A stretch of DNA of 6,231 nucleotides, taken from Spirochaetales bacterium. Lineage in GTDB: Bacteria; Spirochaetota; Spirochaetia; ARS1246. The notes under the pieces are model-generated. The model was not told the origin of the DNA and made no database searches. It was given only the letters and a program-made list of their open reading frames with translations. The translations under genes and the position numbers were made by a program. Below are positions 1 to 6,047 of the stretch, piece after piece (position 1 is the stretch's first letter; the number at the start of each line of letters is the position of its first letter). The DNA is taken from assembly GCA_018644745.1 (NCBI GenBank), contig JABGPX010000684.1:1-6231 (forward strand), read 5' to 3'.

Positions 1-44
1 TAACCGGCATGGGTGCCAAAGCGCGGGCTTAAAAAAATAAGCCC
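1..44 (+). other. Probable 3' end of an upstream gene with a small hairpin
   Basis: This stretch lies just before a terminator, so it probably holds the tail of an upstream plus-strand gene. Stops occur in all three forward frames (TAA at 1-3, 30-32 and 38-40), so the reading frame cannot be decided. The frame ending at 32 would give a C-terminus TGMGAKARA. Positions 25-31 (GGGCTTA) pair perfectly with 38-44 (TAAGCCC) around a six-A loop. This hairpin overlaps two of the candidate stops and has no T-tract after it, so it is not a terminator by itself. Confidence 0.35.
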
Positions 45-51
45 CTGAATG

Positions 52-80
52 AAAGGCCCCGTGCGACGGGGTCTTTTTTT
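52..80 (+). terminator. Rho-independent terminator of the upstream unit
   Basis: Positions 55-62 (GGCCCCGT) pair with 66-73 (ACGGGGTC) around a GCG loop, with one G-T wobble. Seven T residues follow at 74-80. AAA at 52-54 can pair with the first T residues and lengthen the stem. The reverse strand has only three T residues on its 3' side, so the element points along the plus strand. It ends transcription entering from the left, before proS. Confidence 0.9.
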
Positions 81-114
81 ATGTCCCTGCGGATATACCG
101 CGAGATAGTTAGCC

Positions 115-120
115 AAGGAG
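115..120 (+). promoter_or_regulatory. Ribosome binding site that fixes the proS start
   Basis: AAGGAG lies 8 bases before the ATG at 129. The longer in-frame ATG at 81 directly abuts the terminator T-tract and has no Shine-Dalgarno sequence, so 129 is chosen. A third in-frame ATG at 135 would be 14 bases away, which is too far. Confidence 0.85.
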
Positions 121-128
121 CGATAGAA

Positions 129-1922
129 ATGAGAATGAGCAGTCTCTTTAGCCGCACCAGAAGAAAAGCCGGCAAATCCTCGGAATCAGCAAGCAGCGAG
201 TTGCTCCTCCGCGGAGGATTTGTCAGGCAGCTTGCTTCCGGAATTTATTCCTATCTTCCTCCTGCGGTAAAAACGATAAGGAAACTCGAAAATATCGTGC
301 GGGAGGAGATGAATCGCATCGGCGGTCAGGAAGTAGTTATGCCGGTGGTGAATCCAGCGGATATTTGGAAGGAAAGCGCGCGGTGGTATCAGATTGACGC
401 TGAGATGGGCCGATTCGAAGATCGATCCGGACGTGACATGGTGCTTGCTATGACTCACGAGGAGGTGGTGGCGGATCTAGTGAGGAACGAGATCCATTCA
501 TATCGCCAGCTTCCCTGCATGATCTATCATATACAGACGAAATGGCGGGACGATCCGAGGCCGCGAGCGGGACTTATCAGAGTACGAGAGTTCACGATGA
601 AGGACAGCTATACTCTCGATCTCGATGCCGACGGCATGGCCCGTCAGTATCAGGCCCATTATGAAGCATACTTTGAAATATTCCGCCGCTGCGGACTCCC
701 GGTAGTAACGGTCGGTTCAGATCTAGGAATGATGGGCGGATCGAAGGCTCATGAATACATGTATCTCAACGAGATCGGTGAGGACACAATCTTCCACTGC
801 CCGGAATGTTCATACGCGGCGAACCGGCAGATCGCTCAATTCAATAAAGTGCAGGAAACTGACAAAAATACGACTCCGGCGGCAGAGCTTGCACCCGCAC
901 TTGCACCCGCACTTGCACCCGCACTAGAAAAAGTGCATACGCCGGGTACGAAAACCATTGAAGATCTTGCGCGGTTTCTAGATAAACCTCCCGGCGAGCT
1001 GGCGAAAGCGGTTTTCATTATCGCCACCGTAGCCGCCGGCGAGATTACCGAAGAACGGTTTGTCGCGGCAATTATTCGAGGAGACCTGGAAATAAACGAT
1101 ATAAAGCTATCAAACGCGCTGCACGCGTTGGCTATTCGGGCCGCAACAGATGAAGAAATCAGATCCCGCGGCATGGAACCGGGCTACGGTTCGCCGATCG
1201 GCGCGAAAGATCTGATGGTAATCGTCGATGACAGCATTCAGCCCTGCGTAAGCATGGTGGCGGGAGCCAACGAACTGGACTATCATTATCGGAATGTACA
1301 TCTCGACCGAGATTATACGGCTGACATGGTTACAGATATCGCATACGCCGAAGATGGATTCCCCTGTCCGAAGTGCGGCGGCAGTCTCACCGCAAGCAGG
1401 GGTGTTGAAGTAGGTAATATTTTCCAGCTCGGTACGAGGTACAGCGATACCATGAAATGTACTTATCTGGATGATTTGGGCGCCCAAAAACCGGTATACA
1501 TGGGATCATATGGAATAGGGATCGGCAGACTGCTCGCCTGTGTAGTTGAAGAATATCATGACGACTACGGCATAATCTGGCCTCCTCAGCTCTCACCCTT
1601 CCAAATCCACATTGTGGATCTTGCGTCCGACCCGTCGCATGCCGATACCTTATGCGGGAAGCTTATCGATGAGGGATGGTCGGTGCTCCACGACGACCGA
1701 AAAGAGCGAGCAGGTGTCAAATTCAACGATGCCGACCTTATCGGTATCCCTATTCGCATTACCGTTGGCGATAGAGCGCTCGCTGAAGAGAGTATCGAGC
1801 TGAAAATACGATGGGAGAAAGAAAGCTCTCTCATTAAGCTCGATAATGCTCTTTCCGAAATACGCCATGTTCAAGAGGGGCTGGCCGGCTTGTTCGCCGA
1901 ACGATTCACGGTCGGCACATAA
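129..1922 (+). CDS. proS: Prolyl-tRNA synthetase, bacterial type with editing domain
   Basis: This cytoplasmic class IIa enzyme joins proline to tRNA-Pro using ATP. The product is 597 residues (E. coli ProS has 572), and its N-terminus aligns with the E. coli enzyme from M1. The catalytic core shows THEE (109-112), motif 2 from TKWRD to VREF (137-155), GGSKAHEY, and motif 3 GSYGIGIGR (459-467). An insertion domain of the YbaK/ProX type lies at about 228-412. K293 aligns with the lysine that is important for clearing Ala-tRNA-Pro in E. coli (K279 there). Two Cys pairs, CPEC (224-227) and CPKC (413-416), bracket this insertion and could bind a metal. The C-terminal anticodon-binding domain (about 500-597) is complete, including DDRKERAGVKFNDADLIGIP. 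A three-unit LAPA repeat (254-265) sits near the start of the insertion. serS follows after 34 bases, probably in the same operon. I see no convincing promoter between 81 and 128. Confidence 0.97.
   Translation: MRMSSLFSRTRRKAGKSSESASSELLLRGGFVRQLASGIYSYLPPAVKTIRKLENIVREEMNRIGGQEVVMPVVNPADIWKESARWYQIDAEMGRFEDRSGRDMVLAMTHEEVVADLVRNEIHSYRQLPCMIYHIQTKWRDDPRPRAGLIRVREFTMKDSYTLDLDADGMARQYQAHYEAYFEIFRRCGLPVVTVGSDLGMMGGSKAHEYMYLNEIGEDTIFHCPECSYAANRQIAQFNKVQETDKNTTPAAELAPALAPALAPALEKVHTPGTKTIEDLARFLDKPPGELAKAVFIIATVAAGEITEERFVAAIIRGDLEINDIKLSNALHALAIRAATDEEIRSRGMEPGYGSPIGAKDLMVIVDDSIQPCVSMVAGANELDYHYRNVHLDRDYTADMVTDIAYAEDGFPCPKCGGSLTASRGVEVGNIFQLGTRYSDTMKCTYLDDLGAQKPVYMGSYGIGIGRLLACVVEEYHDDYGIIWPPQLSPFQIHIVDLASDPSHADTLCGKLIDEGWSVLHDDRKERAGVKFNDADLIGIPIRITVGDRALAEESIELKIRWEKESSLIKLDNALSEIRHVQEGLAGLFAERFTVGT
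888..923 (+). repeat. Three perfect 12-base tandem repeats inside proS
   Basis: The unit CTTGCACCCGCA occurs three times in a row and is followed by CT, the start of a fourth. Each unit is in frame and encodes Leu-Ala-Pro-Ala, giving residues 254-265 of ProS. It lies in the linker between the first Cys pair and the body of the editing domain. Gain or loss of a unit would keep the frame. Confidence 0.95.
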
Positions 1923-1956
1923 TCAGATAGACTAAGCACCAGTAAAGGAGACCAGG

Positions 1957-3252
1957 ATGATCGATATAAATCTTATTAGAAATGATCCCGAGAGCGTTCG
2001 AACTGCATTGCTCAAAAGAATGAAGGCGGTGGATTTTACCGAACTCCTTTCATGGGATGAAGAGCGCCGTGGTCTCATAGCCGAAACCGATGTATTTAAA
2101 GCACGTCGAAACGAAGTTTCCGGCGATATCCCAAGAAAGAAAAAGGCCGGCGAAGATGTACAGGATCTTCTCGGTGAAATGAAGAAGGTTTCGGCTGATA
2201 TCAAAACCAAAGATGCCCGAATCGGTGAAGTGGACCGACTTATAAAAGACTTTCTGGACGGTTTGCCGAACATCCCCGCAGACGACGTACCGGCCGGCGG
2301 GAAAGAAAACAACGAAATTATCAGCTCATGGGGAGAGAAACCCGTCTTTTCCTTCGAGACGAAAAATCACGTAGATTTGGTAACAAGCCTTGGTCTCATC
2401 GATTATGACCGGGGTGTGAAGATCGGAGGCAATGGCTTCTGGCTCTACAAAGGCGACGGCGCGGTCCTCGAATGGGCGCTTCTCAACTATTTCATAGCCG
2501 AACACAGAAAGGACGGATACGAGTTCATTCTTCCGCCGCATATCCTCAACCACGAGTGCGGCTACAGCGCTGGGCAGTTTCCCAAATTCGCCGACGATGT
2601 CTTTCATCTGGTGAAAGAGGAAAAAGAGCAGGATCAGTTTCTCCTGCCGACCTCTGAAACGGCCCTTATCAATTATCACCGTGATGAGATTATCCCGGAA
2701 GATTCTCTCCCGCTGAAATATTTTGCCTATACCCCATGCTATCGAAAAGAAGCAGGAAGTTACCGATCTCAGGAACGGGGGATGATTCGCGGCCATCAGT
2801 TTAACAAGGTCGAGATGTTCCAATATACCAGCCCGGAGGGTTCGGAATCCGCATACCAGGAACTGGTGAATAAGGCAGAGAGCCTTATGCAGGGGCTGGG
2901 GCTACACTACCGGGTCAGCCGTCTCGCTGCAGAAGACTGCAGCGCCGCGATGGCGAAGACCTTCGATATCGAAGTCTGGATTCCAAGCATGAACGACTAT
3001 AAAGAGGTTAGTTCAATATCCAATGCCCACGAATATCAGGCACGCAGGGGAAATATTCGCTTAAAGAGAACTCAAACAAAGAAGAATGCGTTTATTCACT
3101 CGCTGAACGCGTCAGGCCTTGCCACCAGCCGGATAATGCCGGCGATTGTCGAACAGCACCAGCAGGAGGACGGAAGCGTCCTGGTTCCTGAAGTGCTGCA
3201 GGGTTTTCTTGGGAAAGATCGGCTCGTTTCTGCTACGCCAGCAGGGAAGTAA
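1957..3252 (+). CDS. serS: Seryl-tRNA synthetase
   Basis: This cytoplasmic class II enzyme charges tRNA-Ser with serine (and, by family knowledge, tRNA-Sec where one exists). The product is 431 residues, essentially the E. coli length. AAAGGAG at 1944-1950, six bases before the ATG, supports the start. Residues about 28-102 form the two-helix coiled-coil arm that grips the long variable arm of tRNA-Ser, ending in LPNIP (103-107). The core shows TSE (232-234), motif 2 with R263 and E265 in CYRKEAGSY, HQFNKVEMF (280-288), and QARRGNIR (361-368). Motif 3 is NASGLATSR (384-392), where the E. coli sequence is NGSGLAVGR; the essential arginine is kept. The SSCSN segment of E. coli reads SSISN here (352-356). 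The last 20 bases overlap the 3' end of the opposing traB gene. Confidence 0.97.
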   Translation: MIDINLIRNDPESVRTALLKRMKAVDFTELLSWDEERRGLIAETDVFKARRNEVSGDIPRKKKAGEDVQDLLGEMKKVSADIKTKDARIGEVDRLIKDFLDGLPNIPADDVPAGGKENNEIISSWGEKPVFSFETKNHVDLVTSLGLIDYDRGVKIGGNGFWLYKGDGAVLEWALLNYFIAEHRKDGYEFILPPHILNHECGYSAGQFPKFADDVFHLVKEEKEQDQFLLPTSETALINYHRDEIIPEDSLPLKYFAYTPCYRKEAGSYRSQERGMIRGHQFNKVEMFQYTSPEGSESAYQELVNKAESLMQGLGLHYRVSRLAAEDCSAAMAKTFDIEVWIPSMNDYKEVSSISNAHEYQARRGNIRLKRTQTKKNAFIHSLNASGLATSRIMPAIVEQHQQEDGSVLVPEVLQGFLGKDRLVSATPAGK

Positions 3253-4414
3253 GCCAGGGAATACCGATAAAAGTGCCTATCGAGCTTCCCACGCTGGCAA
3301 GGAAAAAGACGATTAGGATGTGGGTGAACCGGTTTCGGTAAAAACCTTTGAAGCTCGCGATATCGTCGTGGAGCGATTCGAAATCCTTTACCCTTGGTTT
3401 TCTGAGTACCGCCTCGAGCAGTCCGGCAACAATTCCGACACCGATCGTTGGATTCATGGAGGTTATTGGCGCCGCTAAAAACGAGAGCACTATCGTCAGC
3501 GGATGGGCAAGCGCGATGAGAGCTCCAAGAGCGGAAAGGGTTCCATTGACGAGTACCCAGAGCCAAAGCATTTCGAGACCCTCTTGCCATCCTGAGCGAA
3601 GGAAACCTAAAGCTATAATACCGACAACGATCGCCGGCAGGAGCCATGGAAGGATCTTAGAAAGGACAGAGGGCGGCGGGATTGTCTCGATTTCGGCGAG
3701 ATTCTCATCCGCTTTTCCATCGGCGAGCTTCTCGATCCATTGAACAACCCCTTTGATGTGGCCTGCGCCAAGCACCGCGAGAACTCTGGTTCCGCTCGAT
3801 TGAAATATCCGTGTGGCCAGATACTGATCCCGCTCATCGATGAGCACCTTTTTTACGGCAGGCAAGTAGCTCGCCAGCTCTTCCATCATATCCTGTATCG
3901 CACTCTTCTCTTTCAATGTTTCGAGTTCTTCTGATGTAACTTTTTCCTTAGTAAAAATCGAGCTCAGAAGGGCCGCCAGCATTTTATTCTTGCCCCAGAA
4001 TCCTGACTTCTTCCATGCTCTCCGGAGAGTTACGTGGATTTCCCGATCGCAAAAACTGTAGGGAATTCCAAGGGAATCGGCCACCTGTATCGACCTCTTC
4101 ATCTCTTCTCCAGGAGATACGCCGAGATCCTTACCGAGTCTTCTTTGAAAAGATGAGAGCACCAGGTTGGCGATGAGGAGAAACCCTTTACGGGCCTTGA
4201 GAACTTGATAAATATTCAGACTCGACCAATCCTGACCTTCCATCATGGATTTATATCTGGTCTGGTCAATTTCTACGCAAACCATGTCCGGCCGCTCTTC
4301 GGTAATGCGCTGTTCAACTTCGTCGACGCTTTCCTTGGAGACATGAGCCGTACCGATGAGAATGTATTCTCGATCCTTTATATTCAATCGCGTTACTGTT
4401 TCTTCGCTGATCAT
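3233..4414 (-). CDS. traB: TraB/GumN-family membrane protein (TraB type), putative metallohydrolase
   Basis: The 393-residue product matches the TraB family, named for the enterococcal pheromone-shutdown protein and related to the Tiki proteases. The N-terminal domain (about 1-230) has the hallmark GTAH (21-24), a conserved acid in VCVEID (E48), ERDQYLA (194-200) and GAGH (216-219). The two GxxH motifs and the glutamate are the proposed metal-binding and catalytic residues in this superfamily. No signal peptide is present. The C-terminal part (about 253-393) has four or five hydrophobic segments, near 253-272, 283-303, 305-337 (possibly two) and 364-388. It also contains the family signature HPLTIVLSFLAAPITSMNP followed by RKPRVKDFE. 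The start codon overlaps the stop of the TPR gene (ATGA). A weak GAAGG (4424-4428) lies 9 bases upstream. The family call is firm, but the substrate and even the activity in bacteria are not established. The gene symbol is a family name only. Confidence 0.88.
   Translation of the reverse strand: MISEETVTRLNIKDREYILIGTAHVSKESVDEVEQRITEERPDMVCVEIDQTRYKSMMEGQDWSSLNIYQVLKARKGFLLIANLVLSSFQRRLGKDLGVSPGEEMKRSIQVADSLGIPYSFCDREIHVTLRRAWKKSGFWGKNKMLAALLSSIFTKEKVTSEELETLKEKSAIQDMMEELASYLPAVKKVLIDERDQYLATRIFQSSGTRVLAVLGAGHIKGVVQWIEKLADGKADENLAEIETIPPPSVLSKILPWLLPAIVVGIIALGFLRSGWQEGLEMLWLWVLVNGTLSALGALIALAHPLTIVLSFLAAPITSMNPTIGVGIVAGLLEAVLRKPRVKDFESLHDDIASFKGFYRNRFTHILIVFFLASVGSSIGTFIGIPWLTSLLA
4411..4414 (-). 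promoter_or_regulatory. ATGA stop/start overlap coupling the TPR gene to traB
   Basis: On the minus strand the four bases ATGA carry both the TGA stop of the TPR lipoprotein gene and the ATG of traB. The upstream Shine-Dalgarno match is only GAAGG, so terminating ribosomes probably re-initiate here. The overlap shows that the two genes share one mRNA. Confidence 0.85.
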
Positions 4415-5871
4415 TGTTTACTGCCTTCGTTTCGATATTTTTCAAGCTCCCAAATTGCCAGACGCCGCTCGAAAGATGAGGGAAACGCCTTGTCTTCCAC
4501 TTCAAGGAACCACGTCTGCGCAAGAGTAGTCTGACCATTCAGCAGACTATGAGTTGCCAATATAAAAAGATTCTTCTGTTTCATATCATTATTCTGCTCT
4601 CGAGATACTTCACCGGTAACAAAACCCTCGGAGTTGGACTCAAAGAAAATCCTGGCCATCTTGTAATAGAGGGAATCCCGGGGAAACAGTACAATCGCTT
4701 TCTTCAAATACTCTTCCATCTCATCATCAAGCCCATCTTTTCGATACGCAAGGGCTGTGAGAAAAGCATAGAAATGCTCTTCCTTTTCAAAATCATAGGC
4801 TTGCTGAAAATAGCTGCGCGCGTCAGCCCAGCGTTCTTCCATATAAAGAAGCACACCGAGAGGCGCATATATATAGTAATAATCGTGCCGCGCTTCGAGT
4901 ACTAAAAGATAATCTTCAATGGCCTGCTTTCTTTCCCCTTTCTGATCGAGTATCCCGCCGCGATAGATGTGAGCATAGAAGTAATCCGGATCGATTTCGA
5001 TTGCTCTATTGAAATCCTCCAGGGCACCAGTGCTGTCGCTTAGCCCTAAAAGCCTCACGCGGCCTCTATCAATATAATGCCAATAGTGGTTCGGATCGAG
5101 CTCGATCGCCGAAGTCAGATCCTTCTCGGCACCGGAGTAGTCTCCCTTCTCCATTTTTGCGCGGCTTCGATCGACATAGGCGAAAATATACTCCGGATTC
5201 TCGTCCAGAACTTTGCTGAACTGCTCTTCCGCTGCTTCCGGGTCTTCTTCCCGAAGCAGAACATTTCCATATCCCATAAGGGCAACCGTATTTTCCGGCT
5301 CCGCTTCAAGACTTTTCTCAAAAGAATCTCTTGCGTTTTTCAGCTCTTTATTCCTGAGTTTTATCTCCCCGAGGGACGCGAGAGCCCGCGAATTGCCCGG
5401 ATCGAGCTCGATAATCCGAAGCAGCGTCTGCTCCTGCTTTTCGCTTTTTCCGGAAGGATTCTGTATTCCTTGAATCAGGCTAAGATTATAAAGCCCGTTT
5501 ACATTCTCCGGTTCCTCGGATAGAATTGATTCGATTTCCGCTTTCGCCTCATCTATTCTACCCGCGGCCATGAGGAGATTAACCAGCAATATTCGAGTTT
5601 CCGTATTCGCCGGATCATTTGCATATGCTTTTTCGTACGCCGATATGGCCTCATCTATATCACCAACAACCATGGCGGCGCTGATGGTCGTGTACACATC
5701 TTTCTCTTCGGGAATTTGCTCAATAACTACGGGGATATCCTGCTCCGGCTCTTCCACGGGAGCTGTTTCGACAAAAGGTCCTGTATCCTCGATAACAGGT
5801 CCTGTATCCTCGATAGCCGTTGAACACGAGAACAGAGCAATTGAAAGTAAAAGGACAAATAATAGACGCAC
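4411..5871 (-). CDS. TPR-repeat lipoprotein
   Basis: The 486-residue product starts with a short lipoprotein signal peptide: R2, a hydrophobic core at 3-14, then L-F-S-C with the lipidated cysteine at C16. The phenylalanine at -2 is unusual for Proteobacteria but tolerated in spirochaetes. Residues 17-57 are an acidic, proline-rich tether containing a duplicated IEDTGP. From about 58 to 405 there are about ten tandem tetratricopeptide repeats of roughly 34 residues, many ending in the typical xxDPxN/xxEPEN turn; repeats 6 to 9 are rich in Tyr, Asp and Arg. The last 80 residues are helical and less repeat-like. TPR arrays bind partner proteins, so a membrane-anchored exported scaffold is the likely role, with the partner unknown. 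The start is a GTG without a Shine-Dalgarno sequence; no other usual start codon is in frame before the upstream stop. traB is coupled downstream. I do not recognise a named orthologue. Confidence 0.85.
   Translation of the reverse strand: MRLLFVLLLSIALFSCSTAIEDTGPVIEDTGPFVETAPVEEPEQDIPVVIEQIPEEKDVYTTISAAMVVGDIDEAISAYEKAYANDPANTETRILLVNLLMAAGRIDEAKAEIESILSEEPENVNGLYNLSLIQGIQNPSGKSEKQEQTLLRIIELDPGNSRALASLGEIKLRNKELKNARDSFEKSLEAEPENTVALMGYGNVLLREEDPEAAEEQFSKVLDENPEYIFAYVDRSRAKMEKGDYSGAEKDLTSAIELDPNHYWHYIDRGRVRLLGLSDSTGALEDFNRAIEIDPDYFYAHIYRGGILDQKGERKQAIEDYLLVLEARHDYYYIYAPLGVLLYMEERWADARSYFQQAYDFEKEEHFYAFLTALAYRKDGLDDEMEEYLKKAIVLFPRDSLYYKMARIFFESNSEGFVTGEVSREQNNDMKQKNLFILATHSLLNGQTTLAQTWFLEVEDKAFPSSFERRLAIWELEKYRNEGSKQ
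5776..5815 (-). repeat. Direct repeat in the lipoprotein tether
   Basis: Two identical 19-base copies lie at 5776-5794 and 5797-5815, with a period of 21 bases. They encode IEDTGPV and IEDTGPF just after the lipidated cysteine. The period is a multiple of three, so slippage would lengthen or shorten the tether without breaking the frame. Confidence 0.9.
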
Positions 5872-5878
5872 GAGGAGT

Positions 5879-5907
5879 TTTTTACCATAACTGTGATCTA
5901 TTCACAA
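5879..5907 (-). promoter_or_regulatory. Candidate promoter for the TPR lipoprotein-traB unit
   Basis: On the minus strand TTGTGA (5907-5902) is followed after 17 bases by TAAAAA (5884-5879), which is preceded by TGG as in an extended -10. Each hexamer matches the sigma-70 consensus at four of six positions. Seven bases separate the -10 from the GTG start at 5871, so transcription could begin on the start codon itself. A rival -10 is TAATAT at 5931-5926, but it has no good -35 box. The prediction comes from the motif alone. Confidence 0.4.
5892..5906. promoter_or_regulatory. TGTGA-N5-TCACA palindrome, possible operator
   Basis: Perfect five-base arms TGTGA (5892-5896) and TCACA (5902-5906) surround five bases. 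The half-sites are those of the CRP/FNR superfamily, but the classical CRP spacing is six. The site covers the -35 box of the candidate TPR promoter, where a bound protein would more likely block than activate. Chance occurrence is possible. Confidence 0.35.
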
Positions 5908-5939
5908 GCCGCCGATAGTGATAGCATATTACACCGGGT

Positions 5940-6009
5940 CACATCGAAAAACCCACATTTTTATTTTGCCGACTGATCTCACGTATCGAATCGGGGTTTT
6001 TCGTATGTG
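5940..6009. repeat. Long interrupted inverted repeat in the divergent intergenic region
   Basis: CACAT plus CGAAAAACCC (5940-5954) pairs with GGGTTTTTCG (5994-6003) plus ATGTG (6005-6009). That gives 15 base pairs with a single unpaired T at 6004, around a 39-base loop. No T-tract follows on either strand, so it does not look like a standard terminator. Possible roles are a paired operator for the two divergent genes or a structured leader for the gene at 6048. The rest of the divergent region holds only the elements listed here. Confidence 0.75.
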
Positions 6010-6033
6010 CTGCAGGTCAAAGTAGCAGTAAAT

Positions 6034-6040
6034 AGAGGTG
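6034..6040 (+). promoter_or_regulatory. Ribosome binding site of the gene at 6048
   Basis: AGAGGTG contains six consecutive bases (GAGGTG) complementary to the end of 16S rRNA and lies seven bases before the ATG at 6048. It is the main evidence that a gene starts here, since the frame is cut by the window end. Confidence 0.8.
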
Positions 6041-6047
6041 CCCATCG

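Noticed and set aside
1..18. 3' end of a tRNA ending in CCA
   Set aside because: If the T-stem begins with the required C, the last bases read CAA rather than CCA; no T-loop is visible.
81..128. Longer proS start at ATG 81, adding 16 residues
   Set aside because: It abuts the terminator T-tract, has no ribosome site, and the extra residues do not align with E. coli ProS, whereas ATG 129 has AAGGAG at 8 bases and aligns from M1.
81..128. T-box or other riboswitch controlling proS
   Set aside because: Only 48 bases lie between the terminator and the start, with no T-box core sequence; the terminator belongs upstream. A 4-bp GCGG/CCGC hairpin (89-101) is too small to support a call.
836..1174. 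Antisense reading frame opposite the proS editing domain
   Set aside because: It mirrors the LAPA repeat as low-complexity Ala/Ser/Gly sequence, has no ribosome site, and proS is certain. The same holds for the other frames opposite proS, serS, traB and the TPR gene.
3230..3244. CTGCT/AGCAG hairpin as a bidirectional terminator between serS and traB
   Set aside because: The stem has only five pairs, no T-tract follows on either strand, and it lies inside both coding sequences.
5730..5888. Small gene of about 53 codons from the ATG at 5888 on the minus strand
   Set aside because: It has no ribosome site and overlaps the lipoprotein start in another frame; the lipobox and TPR repeats make the GTG frame the real one.
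5984..5989. TATCGA as a -10 box for the gene at 6048
   Set aside because: It matches at three of six positions and has no usable -35 at 16-18 bases; TTGCCG lies only 12 bases away.
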